NCBI GenBank assembly: GCA_031553885.1
Contig: JAVBKV010000042.1
Location: 1 to 39,197 of the forward strand
Direction of reading: 5' to 3'
Length of the DNA: 39,197 bases
From: JAVBKV01 sp031553885
GTDB taxonomy: Bacteria; Bacteroidota; Bacteroidia; Bacteroidales; Azobacteroidaceae
Under the pieces are notes generated by a model. It was not told where the DNA came from and did not search any database. It saw only the letters and a list, made by a program, of their open reading frames with translations. This document shows, piece after piece, positions 1 to 9,038 of the stretch (its first letter is position 1; every line of letters starts with the position of its first letter). Made by a program: the position numbers and the translations under genes.

Positions 1-200
1 TCTTTCTTTACGGGAACCAACCGGCTGAAGTCCCAGGTAACACCCGAACCCTTACCATCAGGAGAGATAAAGGAAACCTCCTCCCGGACCAGTACGTCGC
101 CAGAACGGGGACGGTGAAGATGATTCTCCAGGATGGGCTGGCTGTAAAGGGAGAGACTGCTAAAGAGAATCATAGCAACTATATAGAAAAATCTTTTCAT
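1..200 (-). CDS. T9SS-associated secreted protein (B-type), N-terminal part only
   Basis: The gene starts at the ATG complementary to 198-200 and runs off the left edge, so only about 66 residues are visible. They begin with a signal peptide (MKRFFYIVAMILFSSLSLYS) followed by a segment with the pattern RPRSGDVLVREEV and WDFSRLVPVKK. The same pattern (RPGDALSREEV, WDFSSLIPVEKK) is at the N-terminus of the 423-aa protein at 28692-29963, which ends in a T9SS sorting domain, so this is a paralogue. It starts 11 bp after the stop of the Rhs-like gene at 212-3229 and is almost certainly co-transcribed with it. Whether it also ends in a sorting domain lies outside the window. Confidence 0.75.
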   Translation of the reverse strand, partial: MKRFFYIVAMILFSSLSLYSQPILENHLHRPRSGDVLVREEVSFISPDGKGSGVTWDFSRLVPVKK

Positions 201-211
201 TTTGCTCGTAT

Positions 212-3200
212 TTATTGGTTGATGTATTTATAGTCGTAGGTATTGACCGTTTTACCATCGTGGGTTACCTGCTTCAACCTTCCGAAATTATCGTATTGGT
301 AAGAAGTGATAATTCCCCGGGGATCAGTGACGGAAGAAACGCCTGTCAGCGGCTTGTAGGTATAGGTAGTCACCTGGGCATCAGGAAGTGAAGCTCGTAA
401 ACCATTCAGTGCATTCTCCTGGGAAGCCGTCAGGCTGGTATTCGAGCCAATCTGGTCCAAGGTGCCTGATCCCAGGGTGCTTTTTACCTGCTCAAAATCA
501 GCTCCCCTGATTTCGGCGACCAGGTAACTGTAATTGTACCCCCAGAGGTACACCACCCGCTCTGCATTTTCGTAAACAACCTCCCGGATATTACCTCCCG
601 GATCGTAGCTGTAGGTGATCCTGTCTTCCATCCCGAATTCCCTGGAAGTACGGAACTGCTTGTAGGAAGGAAGGTACAATCCCTGCTGAATTCCATACAC
701 CGTTTTTTCTTCACTTAGGAGAGTCCCTTGTTCGGTTTCACCCTTGTATTCCTTCTTCTGGATAACGGGAGAAAGGATGTTGTAGGTATTAACCATGGTG
801 CTGTACGGGGCTTCGGAAGTAAAATCAGTAGGATAAAAGAGACTGGTACAGTAGCTGTTTCCATCGCTGTTACGGCTTACGATCCGGGAAGGCTGGGTAT
901 AGCTGTTACGGGTATAATTTTTTACACTGGTCAGGGTTCCCTGAGGCGTGTTGATCTCGGATTCTTCCCGGCTCAGGCGAAGGGCCCCGCTGGAAATCTC
1001 ATCCCCGGTCTGGACATAGCTTTCATATTGGGAATAAAGTTGGGGGGTACAGGACCGGTTTACGGTAGCAGGAGACAATTTTAGGGCATTCATGCGTCTC
1101 GTATTCAACGTTTCATACCCGAAAGTTTGTTTACTGACCGGAGTATAACCACCGTTTTCCTCCTTGTAATCGATCCGTTCCTGCAGGTAGCCGGTCGACC
1201 AGCCCGAACGGGAATCGTATCCGAATGGACACCAGGGATCATGCGGACGGAAATCGGTACCGCGATAATGGTACTTATAAACGGTTTTCCCTTTCCCCTG
1301 GATGCGTTCCGTCACCTCGGGATAAACCACCGGGGATCCTTGCGAAAAGAAAACATCGAAAGTAGGATTGGAAGAGTAAGTCCGTAACCGGTAGGGTCCG
1401 GTCATCCAACCATCGGAACAATAATATAGCTCCTGTTCCTGTACGTAATCGGTCGGCAGGATAATCCTTTTGGCATACCCGTAGCCGCATTCCCCTTCCC
1501 CGTAAAGGAATTCACGGGTCGTGGTCATCCCACTTCGGGGGTCATAATCCTCGATCTTGTGGATCCGTACTCCTCCGGCTATTGCAGTAATATTCTCCAC
1601 CGGATCCTTTTTGTAGACATGAGACTGGTAAGTGAATCTGCTATATCCCCCGGTAGGATAGGTGACCTGTTCGAGCATACCGCCCTGAACCATGTTTGAC
1701 CTAGGTTCACGGACTTCTCCTATCGAGAATGTAACCAGGTTGTTATCATTGTCATAAGCCGTTACTTCCTGGAAAGGAATAGGGAGCGAGGATCCTCGGT
1801 TAGTCGTTTGGGTATATTGATAACCCCAGTAATCCACATTCCGGCTGTCACTACGGACCAACCCACTCTTGTAGTTGAAACTATATTCCTCTATCGCTCC
1901 GTTATTAGCCACATCCAGAATCTGTATTTTATCGAGTTTATAGCGATCCACCCCCGGGTAAACAGTTTGGTAGAAGGTAATTTTACGGACTGTATTCCCG
2001 CTTTTATCCTTAACCGTGATGGCCGTCAGCCGGTTGTTGATATCCACGTCGAAGTGAACACTTCCTGTAGGAAAAAAAATGTCTTTCAGGTTACGGTTGT
2101 AATTCCTCCCGATAGAAGTCATCTGGTTAGGAAGAGGATCCGAGCAATAGCCGATATCCTTCAGCACGCCTCCAAAACTGACATACCTCCAACCGCTTCC
2201 AAGCCCCGTATTCATACCGACAATGGGCATAAGCATGGAACTGTTTTCAGGAGAAGTCAGGGAGAATGAACAGCCATAAGGATAGACATTGGTAGATAAC
2301 AAGCCGTTTTTCACATTTACACTATCGGCGCCCATTGCCAGGCTAGCGGTTTCTGTAGTTAAGCCATTGGTTTCTGCGGTCGGATTCTTAAACGATTGGT
2401 GACGCGACGACCGGTCCAGTACGGTGATTACATCGCTTCGTAAATCTTGTTCCCAGATATAGGTTGGGTAATAGGCAAAACTGATTTGCTGACCGGTCCG
2501 GGCCGAAACAACCCGGGTGCCTTTCCATTGGGTGGTATAACCCACGCTGTTGGACTGGAAAGATTCCGTAAAACTTTCTCCCAGGCTTTTCCCGAATTCA
2601 TAAAAATCCCCGTTTTCATCACGGATCGTAAACGATTCGAATGTCTTATTACTGTTTACTGTGGTTATATTACAGGAAATCTTGACGGGCTCATACGGAT
2701 GGGGGACAATCTCATAGCTCAGGTCACTGCTACCCAGGTTCGGACGGTAAAAAACAAAGCCGCCGGATTTACCCAGCAATTTATAGTAAAAATCATCCGG
2801 GTCTTCTTCAACATACCCATTCGATAGAGACCGGTTGTAATTGGTCCACTGAGAGGAGGTCGGAGAAGAAGGCCGGGAAGTATTGGTCAGATAACCTTCT
2901 TCGTCCCTCATGCTACGTACACTACGGGAAACAGAAGGCTCGGCGCTTAAAGTCCAGCCCAGGCCCACCCAGCCGTCACGCTCCCGGACTTTCAACCCCG
3001 AGGCATGGTAAGTCAAGGTCACCGGTAAAACCAAATCACCGGCACGCACTTCATAAAGGGGAATCGTAATATCAACCAGTCCGGTATGGTAACTCACCGG
3101 ATAATTCAGATACTTGGCCACAGAAGCAGCCTCTGGAGAAGCTGGGGCAACCGATACGCGTTCGGGCTGGCAAAATACCTTACCCGAAAGACAAAAGAAT

Positions 3201-3229
3201 AACAACAAGGCTAAGAGCTTTCTTTTCAT
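212..3229 (-). CDS. SpvB/TcB-like YD-repeat (Rhs-type) shell protein, A-type
   Basis: This is a 1005-aa exported protein with an N-terminal signal peptide ending near residue 20 (VFCQ). Residues about 45-100 contain IPLYEV, then LPVTLTYHASGLKVR and WVGLGWTLSAEPSVSRSV, which matches the SpvB/TcB N-terminal pattern (IPI, LSLSYNSG, GLGWSL, I.R). YD-type repeats follow, ending with YQYDNFGRLKQVTHDG and TYDYKY. There is no Rhs core (DPxG) and no variable C-terminal tip, so the protein is not itself a toxin. The downstream gene 11 bp away is a T9SS-associated protein. The 999-aa protein at 17344-20343 is a divergent paralogue. By family analogy it could form the closed half of a split Rhs cocoon; that role is inference. 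Base composition is ordinary for the window, unlike the AT-rich paralogue. Confidence 0.8.
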   Translation of the reverse strand: MKRKLLALLLFFCLSGKVFCQPERVSVAPASPEAASVAKYLNYPVSYHTGLVDITIPLYEVRAGDLVLPVTLTYHASGLKVRERDGWVGLGWTLSAEPSVSRSVRSMRDEEGYLTNTSRPSSPTSSQWTNYNRSLSNGYVEEDPDDFYYKLLGKSGGFVFYRPNLGSSDLSYEIVPHPYEPVKISCNITTVNSNKTFESFTIRDENGDFYEFGKSLGESFTESFQSNSVGYTTQWKGTRVVSARTGQQISFAYYPTYIWEQDLRSDVITVLDRSSRHQSFKNPTAETNGLTTETASLAMGADSVNVKNGLLSTNVYPYGCSFSLTSPENSSMLMPIVGMNTGLGSGWRYVSFGGVLKDIGYCSDPLPNQMTSIGRNYNRNLKDIFFPTGSVHFDVDINNRLTAITVKDKSGNTVRKITFYQTVYPGVDRYKLDKIQILDVANNGAIEEYSFNYKSGLVRSDSRNVDYWGYQYTQTTNRGSSLPIPFQEVTAYDNDNNLVTFSIGEVREPRSNMVQGGMLEQVTYPTGGYSRFTYQSHVYKKDPVENITAIAGGVRIHKIEDYDPRSGMTTTREFLYGEGECGYGYAKRIILPTDYVQEQELYYCSDGWMTGPYRLRTYSSNPTFDVFFSQGSPVVYPEVTERIQGKGKTVYKYHYRGTDFRPHDPWCPFGYDSRSGWSTGYLQERIDYKEENGGYTPVSKQTFGYETLNTRRMNALKLSPATVNRSCTPQLYSQYESYVQTGDEISSGALRLSREESEINTPQGTLTSVKNYTRNSYTQPSRIVSRNSDGNSYCTSLFYPTDFTSEAPYSTMVNTYNILSPVIQKKEYKGETEQGTLLSEEKTVYGIQQGLYLPSYKQFRTSREFGMEDRITYSYDPGGNIREVVYENAERVVYLWGYNYSYLVAEIRGADFEQVKSTLGSGTLDQIGSNTSLTASQENALNGLRASLPDAQVTTYTYKPLTGVSSVTDPRGIITSYQYDNFGRLKQVTHDGKTVNTYDYKYINQ

Positions 3230-3580
3230 GTAGTTTAAAAATAGAGTTTGTATAATATGGGTTAGAGATCAATCTCAAAGTAAAAGGAAAGAGGAGACAA
3301 AGTTAAGGCATTATTCACCAATACCGGACAAAACGAAAAAATTAAAATCTCAATTGTTAAAAAATAATCGACTGTAAATCAAAATGTTACAAATGTTAAA
3401 AATACAAATTTCTCAATTGGTATCTTTTGTGACACTTTTTGCCCAAAAATATACGGGAGTTTTAAAGAAAAAAAGAAATTTCGGGGATCAGAAATGACTT
3501 TTTTAATCAACTATTTTAAAAAGATTTTGCTGATCGGTAAATTTAAAAACAGTCCATTGTTTGAAGTAGTTTCAAAAGCT
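3230..3580. other. AT-rich intergenic region upstream of the left Rhs module
   Basis: This 351-bp stretch lies between the MFS permease stop and the A-type Rhs start, both on the minus strand. It holds the promoter box at 3298-3305, and the 9-mer TCTCAATTG occurs twice about 60 bp apart (near 3349 and 3411). I see no convincing gene or strong terminator hairpin. A plus-strand open frame from 3494 runs antisense into the permease and looks spurious. Confidence 0.6.
3298..3305 (-). promoter_or_regulatory. -7 promoter box (TAACTTTG) for the left Rhs module
   Basis: On the minus strand this reads TAACTTTG, an exact match to the Bacteroidetes primary sigma factor -7 consensus TAnnTTTG, about 70 bp upstream of the A-type Rhs start. 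A TTTTG lies about 23 bp further upstream, slightly too far for an ideal -33 element. Confidence 0.5.
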
Positions 3581-4771
3581 TCACTTGTTTCTGTAAATAA
3601 ATCCATTATAAAGCAGAGCGGTCAGGGAGAGAAAAGCGCCTGCTCCAAACAAAAAGGAGTAAGAAAATTGTCCGGCAATCCAGCCACTGAGTCCGGCAAG
3701 CACCATTCCGACCAGTTGGACCAATACGGTTTGAAGGGTAAAGTCAGTTCCTTCACTACCCGGACGTGCGAGGCTCATGGCCGTAGTATAAACTACCACA
3801 CTCCCCATTCCGTAAGCACCCCAGATGAAAGCGATCGCAGAATGAATAAAGAAAGGATCATTGGGATAAACCACTGACACCCAGCTTATGTAAATCATGG
3901 AAAGTAAAATGAAACAAGAAACGATCAGGCCAATCGTGTGCCGGTTGTAACGACGAATCAACCGTCCCGTTAAAAAAGAGCAGGCGGCGGCAATGGATGT
4001 TCCTCCGACTCCAAGTAACCATCCGATGGTTTCTTTGGAATAGCCCAGATCAACCAGGTAAGGACGAAGCATAGCGAGTGAAGCAATAATACCGGAATAA
4101 TAGAGAATCAGGAATAAGACCTGCTTTCCGGTTCCCCGGCGACCAAAAAAAGAAATCAGGGAACCCAGTGTGATTTTACGGGTTCGCTTATCGGTATCGC
4201 TTTCTCTTAACGGTTGCTTGTATAATAAAAGAGGAATCAGGGCCAGCAGAACAAATCCGGCCAGTCCCCACAGCAAACTGTTCCATCCCAGGCGTTGATA
4301 GATGATCAACAGCAATCCGCCCCCGATTAAGGCTCCCAAAAACCCGCCCATGGATTGCATTCCGGCTCCCAGGCTGTGTGTTTTCGTATCCATCATCCGG
4401 ATAGAAAGCGCATCGGTAGCGATATCCTGCGTTGCGGAAGCTGTTATTGCCACAACCATCAAAAGGGTAATAAGTGCAAAATTGGTTTGTAATTGGAGCA
4501 GAGCAATCAGGCCGATAGCTGCTGCATAGAATAATTCCGAACGGATAATCCACCGTTTGTAGTCGTTGAGAGTAGTAGTCCGGTTATCGACGAAAGGAGC
4601 CCAGAAAAGCTTCAGGATCCAGGGGAACTTGATAAACTGCAACAAACCGATCGACTCCAGTGAAAACTGCTCTTCCCGTAAGATGACAGGCACTACCGAG
4701 GAAAAAAAACTCATCGGGATGGCCTGCGCCACATACAGGAAGAGCAGTGTCAGTTGCTTATGTTTACCCAT
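3581..4771 (-). CDS. AmpG/RhtX-like MFS permease
   Basis: This 396-aa protein has about 12 hydrophobic segments. The N-terminal signature (QAIPMSFFSSVVP, then LLQFIKFPWILKLFWAPFVD) is typical of the AmpG-like MFS group, which includes muropeptide permeases and the RhtX/FptX siderophore importers. The start codon shares its A with the stop of the TonB-dependent receptor upstream (TAATG), so the two are translationally coupled. Pairing with a TonB-dependent receptor and an AraC regulator favours import of a siderophore or other chelate across the inner membrane after outer-membrane uptake, rather than peptidoglycan recycling. The substrate cannot be read from the sequence. Confidence 0.8.
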   Translation of the reverse strand: MGKHKQLTLLFLYVAQAIPMSFFSSVVPVILREEQFSLESIGLLQFIKFPWILKLFWAPFVDNRTTTLNDYKRWIIRSELFYAAAIGLIALLQLQTNFALITLLMVVAITASATQDIATDALSIRMMDTKTHSLGAGMQSMGGFLGALIGGGLLLIIYQRLGWNSLLWGLAGFVLLALIPLLLYKQPLRESDTDKRTRKITLGSLISFFGRRGTGKQVLFLILYYSGIIASLAMLRPYLVDLGYSKETIGWLLGVGGTSIAAACSFLTGRLIRRYNRHTIGLIVSCFILLSMIYISWVSVVYPNDPFFIHSAIAFIWGAYGMGSVVVYTTAMSLARPGSEGTDFTLQTVLVQLVGMVLAGLSGWIAGQFSYSFLFGAGAFLSLTALLYNGFIYRNK

Positions 4772-7005
4772 TAGAACGTTATCTTCAAATCTGCACCAAA
4801 GGTACTCGGTTTTCCGTTTTGAAGATACGATTTTCCACTCATTTCGAAATAGAATGTGTTATATTGTTTATCCAATGCATTTTTAGTCCACAGATCGAAT
4901 GAGAAAATACCTTTCCGGATGCCTATTTTGGCATTCAGCAAACCGTAAAAATCCTGATAAGTATCGTTCGTTTCCGTCCAGTAAATTCTTCCGGCTCCGT
5001 TGTATTGTGCCTGAATATTCAACTGATCGATAAAGCTTCCGGAGAAATTCTTAATGTAGCTTCCATATACGGAAAATGTATGTTGCGGAGCAAAAGGAAG
5101 GTATTTTCCGCTGTAATCGACTTTCCCGTTGTTGTAATCATCAAATGTGGCATGCGTGTAACCATAATTGACTCCGGCACTCAGTTCCGGAGTAAGGGAT
5201 GCGTTCAGGTTGATATCCACTCCTTTATTGGTAGCCTTGCCTGTATTGGCTATTTTTCTTCCGGCAGTTACGAATTGGGTCAGTTGCATATCATCGATAT
5301 CAATATAGAAAAGGGCTAACTCGGCAGATAAAATACCGGGAACGATCTCTCCCTTGAATCCCACCTCGTAGTTCCAGCTGAATTCGGGATCATAAATGGT
5401 AATATTGTCAAAATTAGTGGGAGTGTAACCCGGTGCCAGTTTCTTGATCGGCTCCTGCAGCACCAGTTCCGAAAGTGCCTGGATGTTGTATCCGCCGGGG
5501 TTGTACCCTTTCGATGCAGAGGCATATACGTAATGAGTTGGGTTAAATTCGTATTTCAGGGCAACTTTAGGAAGCAACTGGGTGTAATCGTTGGACTGTT
5601 TCCCGGGCATATTGGCCGACAACGAAGAACTTTCTCCTGTGGCATTATTCCTGACGGCAATGTCGGTGGAAGTAACATAATCCAGCTTGTCTTTCTCATA
5701 ATCCAACCGGATACCTGCCGTAACGGACAATCCATCGATCAGCAAATTGTTATAGGTGGATTGATGAAAAACAGCCGCTCCCTGGCTCGGTGTCTTGAAA
5801 TGACCCGGTACACCGACTTCGTTTCCGGTAGCTGTATAACCGAAACGCGCAAGCATGGGTTGTAACATACCCATAATCCCGACTTTTCCGAAATTGACAT
5901 CGACATCGGTTTTCAGGTCGTTGTAGAAACCGAACGCTCCGAACGACCATTGATAGTTACACTTCGTATTGGATTTTACGGTAATTTCTTCGGTAAACGC
6001 TTTTTGATTTTGTACCTGATAAATATTATAAACAGCAGCAGGGGAGTAATCCTGATCCATTTTCATGTGATCGTTCAATCCCTGATAAGAAGTGGTGGAC
6101 GCCAATACGATCTTCTCGTTTTTGTATTCCAGGTTCAGGCCTGTATAACCCATTTTACGGAGGTAAGAACCTTCGTCGTTGTAGTTGATCGGATCTGTTT
6201 TCCCGGTTGTCTTATCATAAACATGATAGGGATAAGCACCCTGGTCGGAATAATCGTAATTCAGGATAAACGAACCTTTAAAGGATTCGGAGAACTTGTA
6301 ATCCAAGCGCATGCGACCACCTCCGGCATCCAACGCATCGGCTTTTTTTCCGGTGTATTCGTTGGTAAAATAACCGTCGGAATGATCGTAATAGCCGCTG
6401 ACAGAGAGACCCAGCCTGTCGTTGAGTAAATAACTTCCGGTACCGTGCGCCTGAAATAATCCATAATTACCTCCGGAGATACCGACACGGGTTTGTTGCA
6501 ATGTTAGCGGAGAGTGTGTAAACACATTGATGATACCTCCCATGGAATTCCGTCCGTAAAGCGTTCCCTGGGGTCCTCTTAGCAACTCGACGTGTTGTAC
6601 ATCCAGAAAATCGAAATCATATGTACTCTTATTGATCAGAGGAATATTATCCACATACATGGCGGAAGCCTGGCCGGTACTCCGGTTTCCGATACCACGG
6701 ACATAGACGGGAGAAGTATATTTGGATCCGTAATCGGGAATGAAAAAGTTAGGAACAATGGCCGAGATATCCACTACATTTTCGATCTGCATTCCATCCA
6801 ACTGCTTGGGAGACAATACGGAATAAGCTCCCGGTAGTCCTTTCAGCGAATTGGTTTCCTTAGAGGAAGACGTGATAATAACTTCATTTAAGAACAAGGA
6901 CCGGATCGTATCGTTTTCGGGAGTATGTTCATTTTCTGCCCGGGCGGTTTTACATGTCCCGGCGGCTACGAATACACAAATTGCAAAAAATAATCTTTTT
7001 TTCAT
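4771..7005 (-). CDS. TonB-dependent outer-membrane receptor
   Basis: This 744-aa protein has a signal peptide (cleavage near TARAEN) and a possible TonB-box segment (NEVIITSSS). The plug domain contains VYVRGIGNRSTGQASAMYVD, then VELLRGPQGTLYGRNSMGG and INVFT, and a long beta-barrel ends in a terminal phenylalanine (LKITF). It lacks the N-terminal carboxypeptidase-like domain of SusC proteins and has no SusD neighbour, so it belongs to the siderophore/vitamin-type receptors rather than glycan receptors. It overlaps the MFS permease start by one base. The 107-bp gap to the AraC gene upstream carries only a near-match promoter box (GACCTTTG on the minus strand). An iron-chelate or haem-type ligand is likely but unproven. 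Confidence 0.9.
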   Translation of the reverse strand: MKKRLFFAICVFVAAGTCKTARAENEHTPENDTIRSLFLNEVIITSSSKETNSLKGLPGAYSVLSPKQLDGMQIENVVDISAIVPNFFIPDYGSKYTSPVYVRGIGNRSTGQASAMYVDNIPLINKSTYDFDFLDVQHVELLRGPQGTLYGRNSMGGIINVFTHSPLTLQQTRVGISGGNYGLFQAHGTGSYLLNDRLGLSVSGYYDHSDGYFTNEYTGKKADALDAGGGRMRLDYKFSESFKGSFILNYDYSDQGAYPYHVYDKTTGKTDPINYNDEGSYLRKMGYTGLNLEYKNEKIVLASTTSYQGLNDHMKMDQDYSPAAVYNIYQVQNQKAFTEEITVKSNTKCNYQWSFGAFGFYNDLKTDVDVNFGKVGIMGMLQPMLARFGYTATGNEVGVPGHFKTPSQGAAVFHQSTYNNLLIDGLSVTAGIRLDYEKDKLDYVTSTDIAVRNNATGESSSLSANMPGKQSNDYTQLLPKVALKYEFNPTHYVYASASKGYNPGGYNIQALSELVLQEPIKKLAPGYTPTNFDNITIYDPEFSWNYEVGFKGEIVPGILSAELALFYIDIDDMQLTQFVTAGRKIANTGKATNKGVDINLNASLTPELSAGVNYGYTHATFDDYNNGKVDYSGKYLPFAPQHTFSVYGSYIKNFSGSFIDQLNIQAQYNGAGRIYWTETNDTYQDFYGLLNAKIGIRKGIFSFDLWTKNALDKQYNTFYFEMSGKSYLQNGKPSTFGADLKITF

Positions 7006-7112
7006 TTGAAACAGGGTTGCATAAGATTAGAAATATCCAGGTTGCAAAGGTCCGAAAAAACCGGTGTCCGTTGTTAGGACGAAGAAGATTAAAATTTGAC
7101 TTTTTCAATCAT

Positions 7113-7940
7113 TTATTGTTTTTCATTTTCTTTCCTGTATTCACTGGGGGTAAGTCCGGTTGCTTTTTTGAAGAACCTGCTGAAGTAGGATTGATCTTCA
7201 AACCCGAGCTGAAAAGCAATTTCACTAATGGTTTGATTGGTATGATTCAATCGCATTTTAGCGTCCAGGATGCTCATTTCGTTGAGCAGGGAGATCGCTG
7301 TCCTCCCGGTTGCCGCTTTAACGGATTTGTTGAGGTGATTAGGTGTTATTTCCAGTTGCCGGGCATAAAAATCAATCGATCGTTCCCGGTCGGCAAATGC
7401 AGCCAGCAGGTCGTTGTATCGCTTGGTAGTCAGGAAAGCCTTAGAAGGGTATAAATTCAGATGGCTTTCCGACATCAGTTTTTTAAGCTCAAAAATGGAT
7501 GCAGCCAGGTAAGCATGGATCAGTATGGGATCGGGTTGGATATCCTGGTGTAACTGAATCATTCTTGAACAGTTGGAAACCAGTTGCTCTGCAATCCTGG
7601 CCGTCAGTCGTAAGGGATAACGGAACAGAAAACTACTGATAAACTCCAGTTCCTTTTCCAGGCTGTCCCTGAGGTAAGCCTGTTCCAGAAATGTATCTTC
7701 GAAACGGAAATAATATCCCTGTAAATCGGGAGAATAGTCTTTGACCACAGTGATCTGCCGGGATAAAGATAAATGCAGTTCGTTTTTGTTGATCCGGATC
7801 GAATTAAAGTTGCAATCCCGGATGACATAGCCGGAAGTCACCAGGAACAGTTCGTTACATGACCTTCTCTGTGCCTGTGAAAAGAAACGTTTTTCTCTTT
7901 CCATGGCATCATCCAGGGAGATAATGAAAAAACCATCCAT
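7113..7940 (-). CDS. AraC-family transcriptional regulator
   Basis: This 275-aa protein has a non-conserved N-terminal sensor region and a C-terminal double helix-turn-helix. The second helix carries the family signature (ISEIAFQLGFEDQSYFSRFFKKATGLTPSEYR). The helix-turn-helix domain spans roughly residues 170-270. It lies 107 bp upstream of the TonB receptor on the same strand and 33 bp downstream of the dihydroorotate-dehydrogenase-like gene, so it is probably transcribed with the latter and controls the receptor/permease pair. The effector is unknown. A start at the internal Met13 (MEREKR) is possible but less likely. Confidence 0.88.
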   Translation of the reverse strand: MDGFFIISLDDAMEREKRFFSQAQRRSCNELFLVTSGYVIRDCNFNSIRINKNELHLSLSRQITVVKDYSPDLQGYYFRFEDTFLEQAYLRDSLEKELEFISSFLFRYPLRLTARIAEQLVSNCSRMIQLHQDIQPDPILIHAYLAASIFELKKLMSESHLNLYPSKAFLTTKRYNDLLAAFADRERSIDFYARQLEITPNHLNKSVKAATGRTAISLLNEMSILDAKMRLNHTNQTISEIAFQLGFEDQSYFSRFFKKATGLTPSEYRKENEKQ

Positions 7941-7973
7941 ACAGGTACAGGTTAATTAAACCGTTCCGGAAAA

Positions 7974-8954
7974 TCAATCCCTGTTTGAGAAGTACTTCAT
8001 AAACTGAATTCTTTCGTACATCGCCGGATCGGCAATATTGGAATAATTCAGTTTCCCTTTGAAATCGGTGAGCGAATGATAATTCATACCGTTCATCCAT
8101 TCTTCCATACTCCGTCTCATCTGGGAGATAATCTCATTGCCATGGAGGTAAACCGTACTGCATATTTCCACAGCAGAAGCTCCGGCCAGGATGCATTTGA
8201 CAATATCTTCCCAATCGTGCACTCCGGTAGAAGAGGCAACCGAAATCTGGGGCAGTTTGCCTGAGACGATTCCGGTCCACCGCAAGGTATCGGCCATATC
8301 GGTATGCGAACTGAAAACCTGTCCGGATACAACCTGTAATTTGTTGATATCAATGTCCGGTTGATAGAACCGGTTGAAAAGGACGACCGCTGAAGCGCCG
8401 TTAGCATACAGGTGTTCAACCAGTTCGACGATATTACTGTAATGTTTTCCCAACTTTACAATAATCGGAATGTGTACCGATTCTTTTACTTTCCGGACAA
8501 TCTGGACACAGGATTTTTCCAGTGTGTTGTACTCTTTGTTGAGCTCGGTGTTCAGTGCAAATATGTTCAGCTCGATGGCATCGGCTCCGGCCATTTCTAT
8601 CTGATGGGCGAAATCCGTCCATGTATCTGCCTTATAACAATTGATACTGGCAATAACCGGTATCTTGCAGTTGCGTTTAGATTCCTGAATCAGGTATAAG
8701 TAGTCCGTTACCTGGTTGTTTTTTACATAATTACGAATATAATCATTGGCTTCCGGATAATCGGACCCGTCTAACATCCAATCCGATTGCATCGCAATTT
8801 GTTCTTCAAACAACGATTTAAGGACGATGGCTCCTGCACCTGCCTTTTCCAGTTCTTTATTTTTCTCTACGCTGTTGGTCAAACCGGAACTCCCTACAAT
8901 AATAGGACTCGTCAGGTTTAACCCTGCATATCTTGTTTCAAAGATATTTCCCAT
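7974..8954 (-). CDS. Dihydroorotate-dehydrogenase-like FMN protein
   Basis: This 326-aa TIM-barrel protein belongs to the class 1 dihydroorotate dehydrogenase fold. Visible landmarks are LTSPIIVGSSGLT near the N-terminus, VASINCY, PIIVKLGKH (a lysine expected at the flavin), VASSTGVHDWEDIVKCILAGA and VEICSTVYLHG in the phosphate-binding region. Class 1 enzymes carry a catalytic cysteine in an N-x-S-C-P-N motif after the third strand; here the equivalent stretch reads IELNIFALNTE, with neither the cysteine nor the proline. It is therefore unlikely to be the pyrimidine-pathway PyrD and may oxidise another substrate. A TAnnTTTG box lies at 8980-8987. It probably heads a unit with the AraC gene. 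Confidence 0.8.
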   Translation of the reverse strand: MGNIFETRYAGLNLTSPIIVGSSGLTNSVEKNKELEKAGAGAIVLKSLFEEQIAMQSDWMLDGSDYPEANDYIRNYVKNNQVTDYLYLIQESKRNCKIPVIASINCYKADTWTDFAHQIEMAGADAIELNIFALNTELNKEYNTLEKSCVQIVRKVKESVHIPIIVKLGKHYSNIVELVEHLYANGASAVVLFNRFYQPDIDINKLQVVSGQVFSSHTDMADTLRWTGIVSGKLPQISVASSTGVHDWEDIVKCILAGASAVEICSTVYLHGNEIISQMRRSMEEWMNGMNYHSLTDFKGKLNYSNIADPAMYERIQFMKYFSNRD

Positions 8955-8979
8955 AGATACTAAGTGTTAAATTATTATG

Positions 8980-8987
8980 CAAAACTA
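8980..8987 (-). promoter_or_regulatory. -7 promoter box (TAGTTTTG) for the DHOD-like/araC unit
   Basis: The minus strand reads TAGTTTTG, matching TAnnTTTG, 26 bp upstream of the ATG at 8954. No clear TTTG is present at -33. Confidence 0.5.
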
Positions 8988-9038
8988 GAAATAATAAATG
9001 GAATCCGGAAGTATTCCCTGCAAAAAAAACTAAAACGA

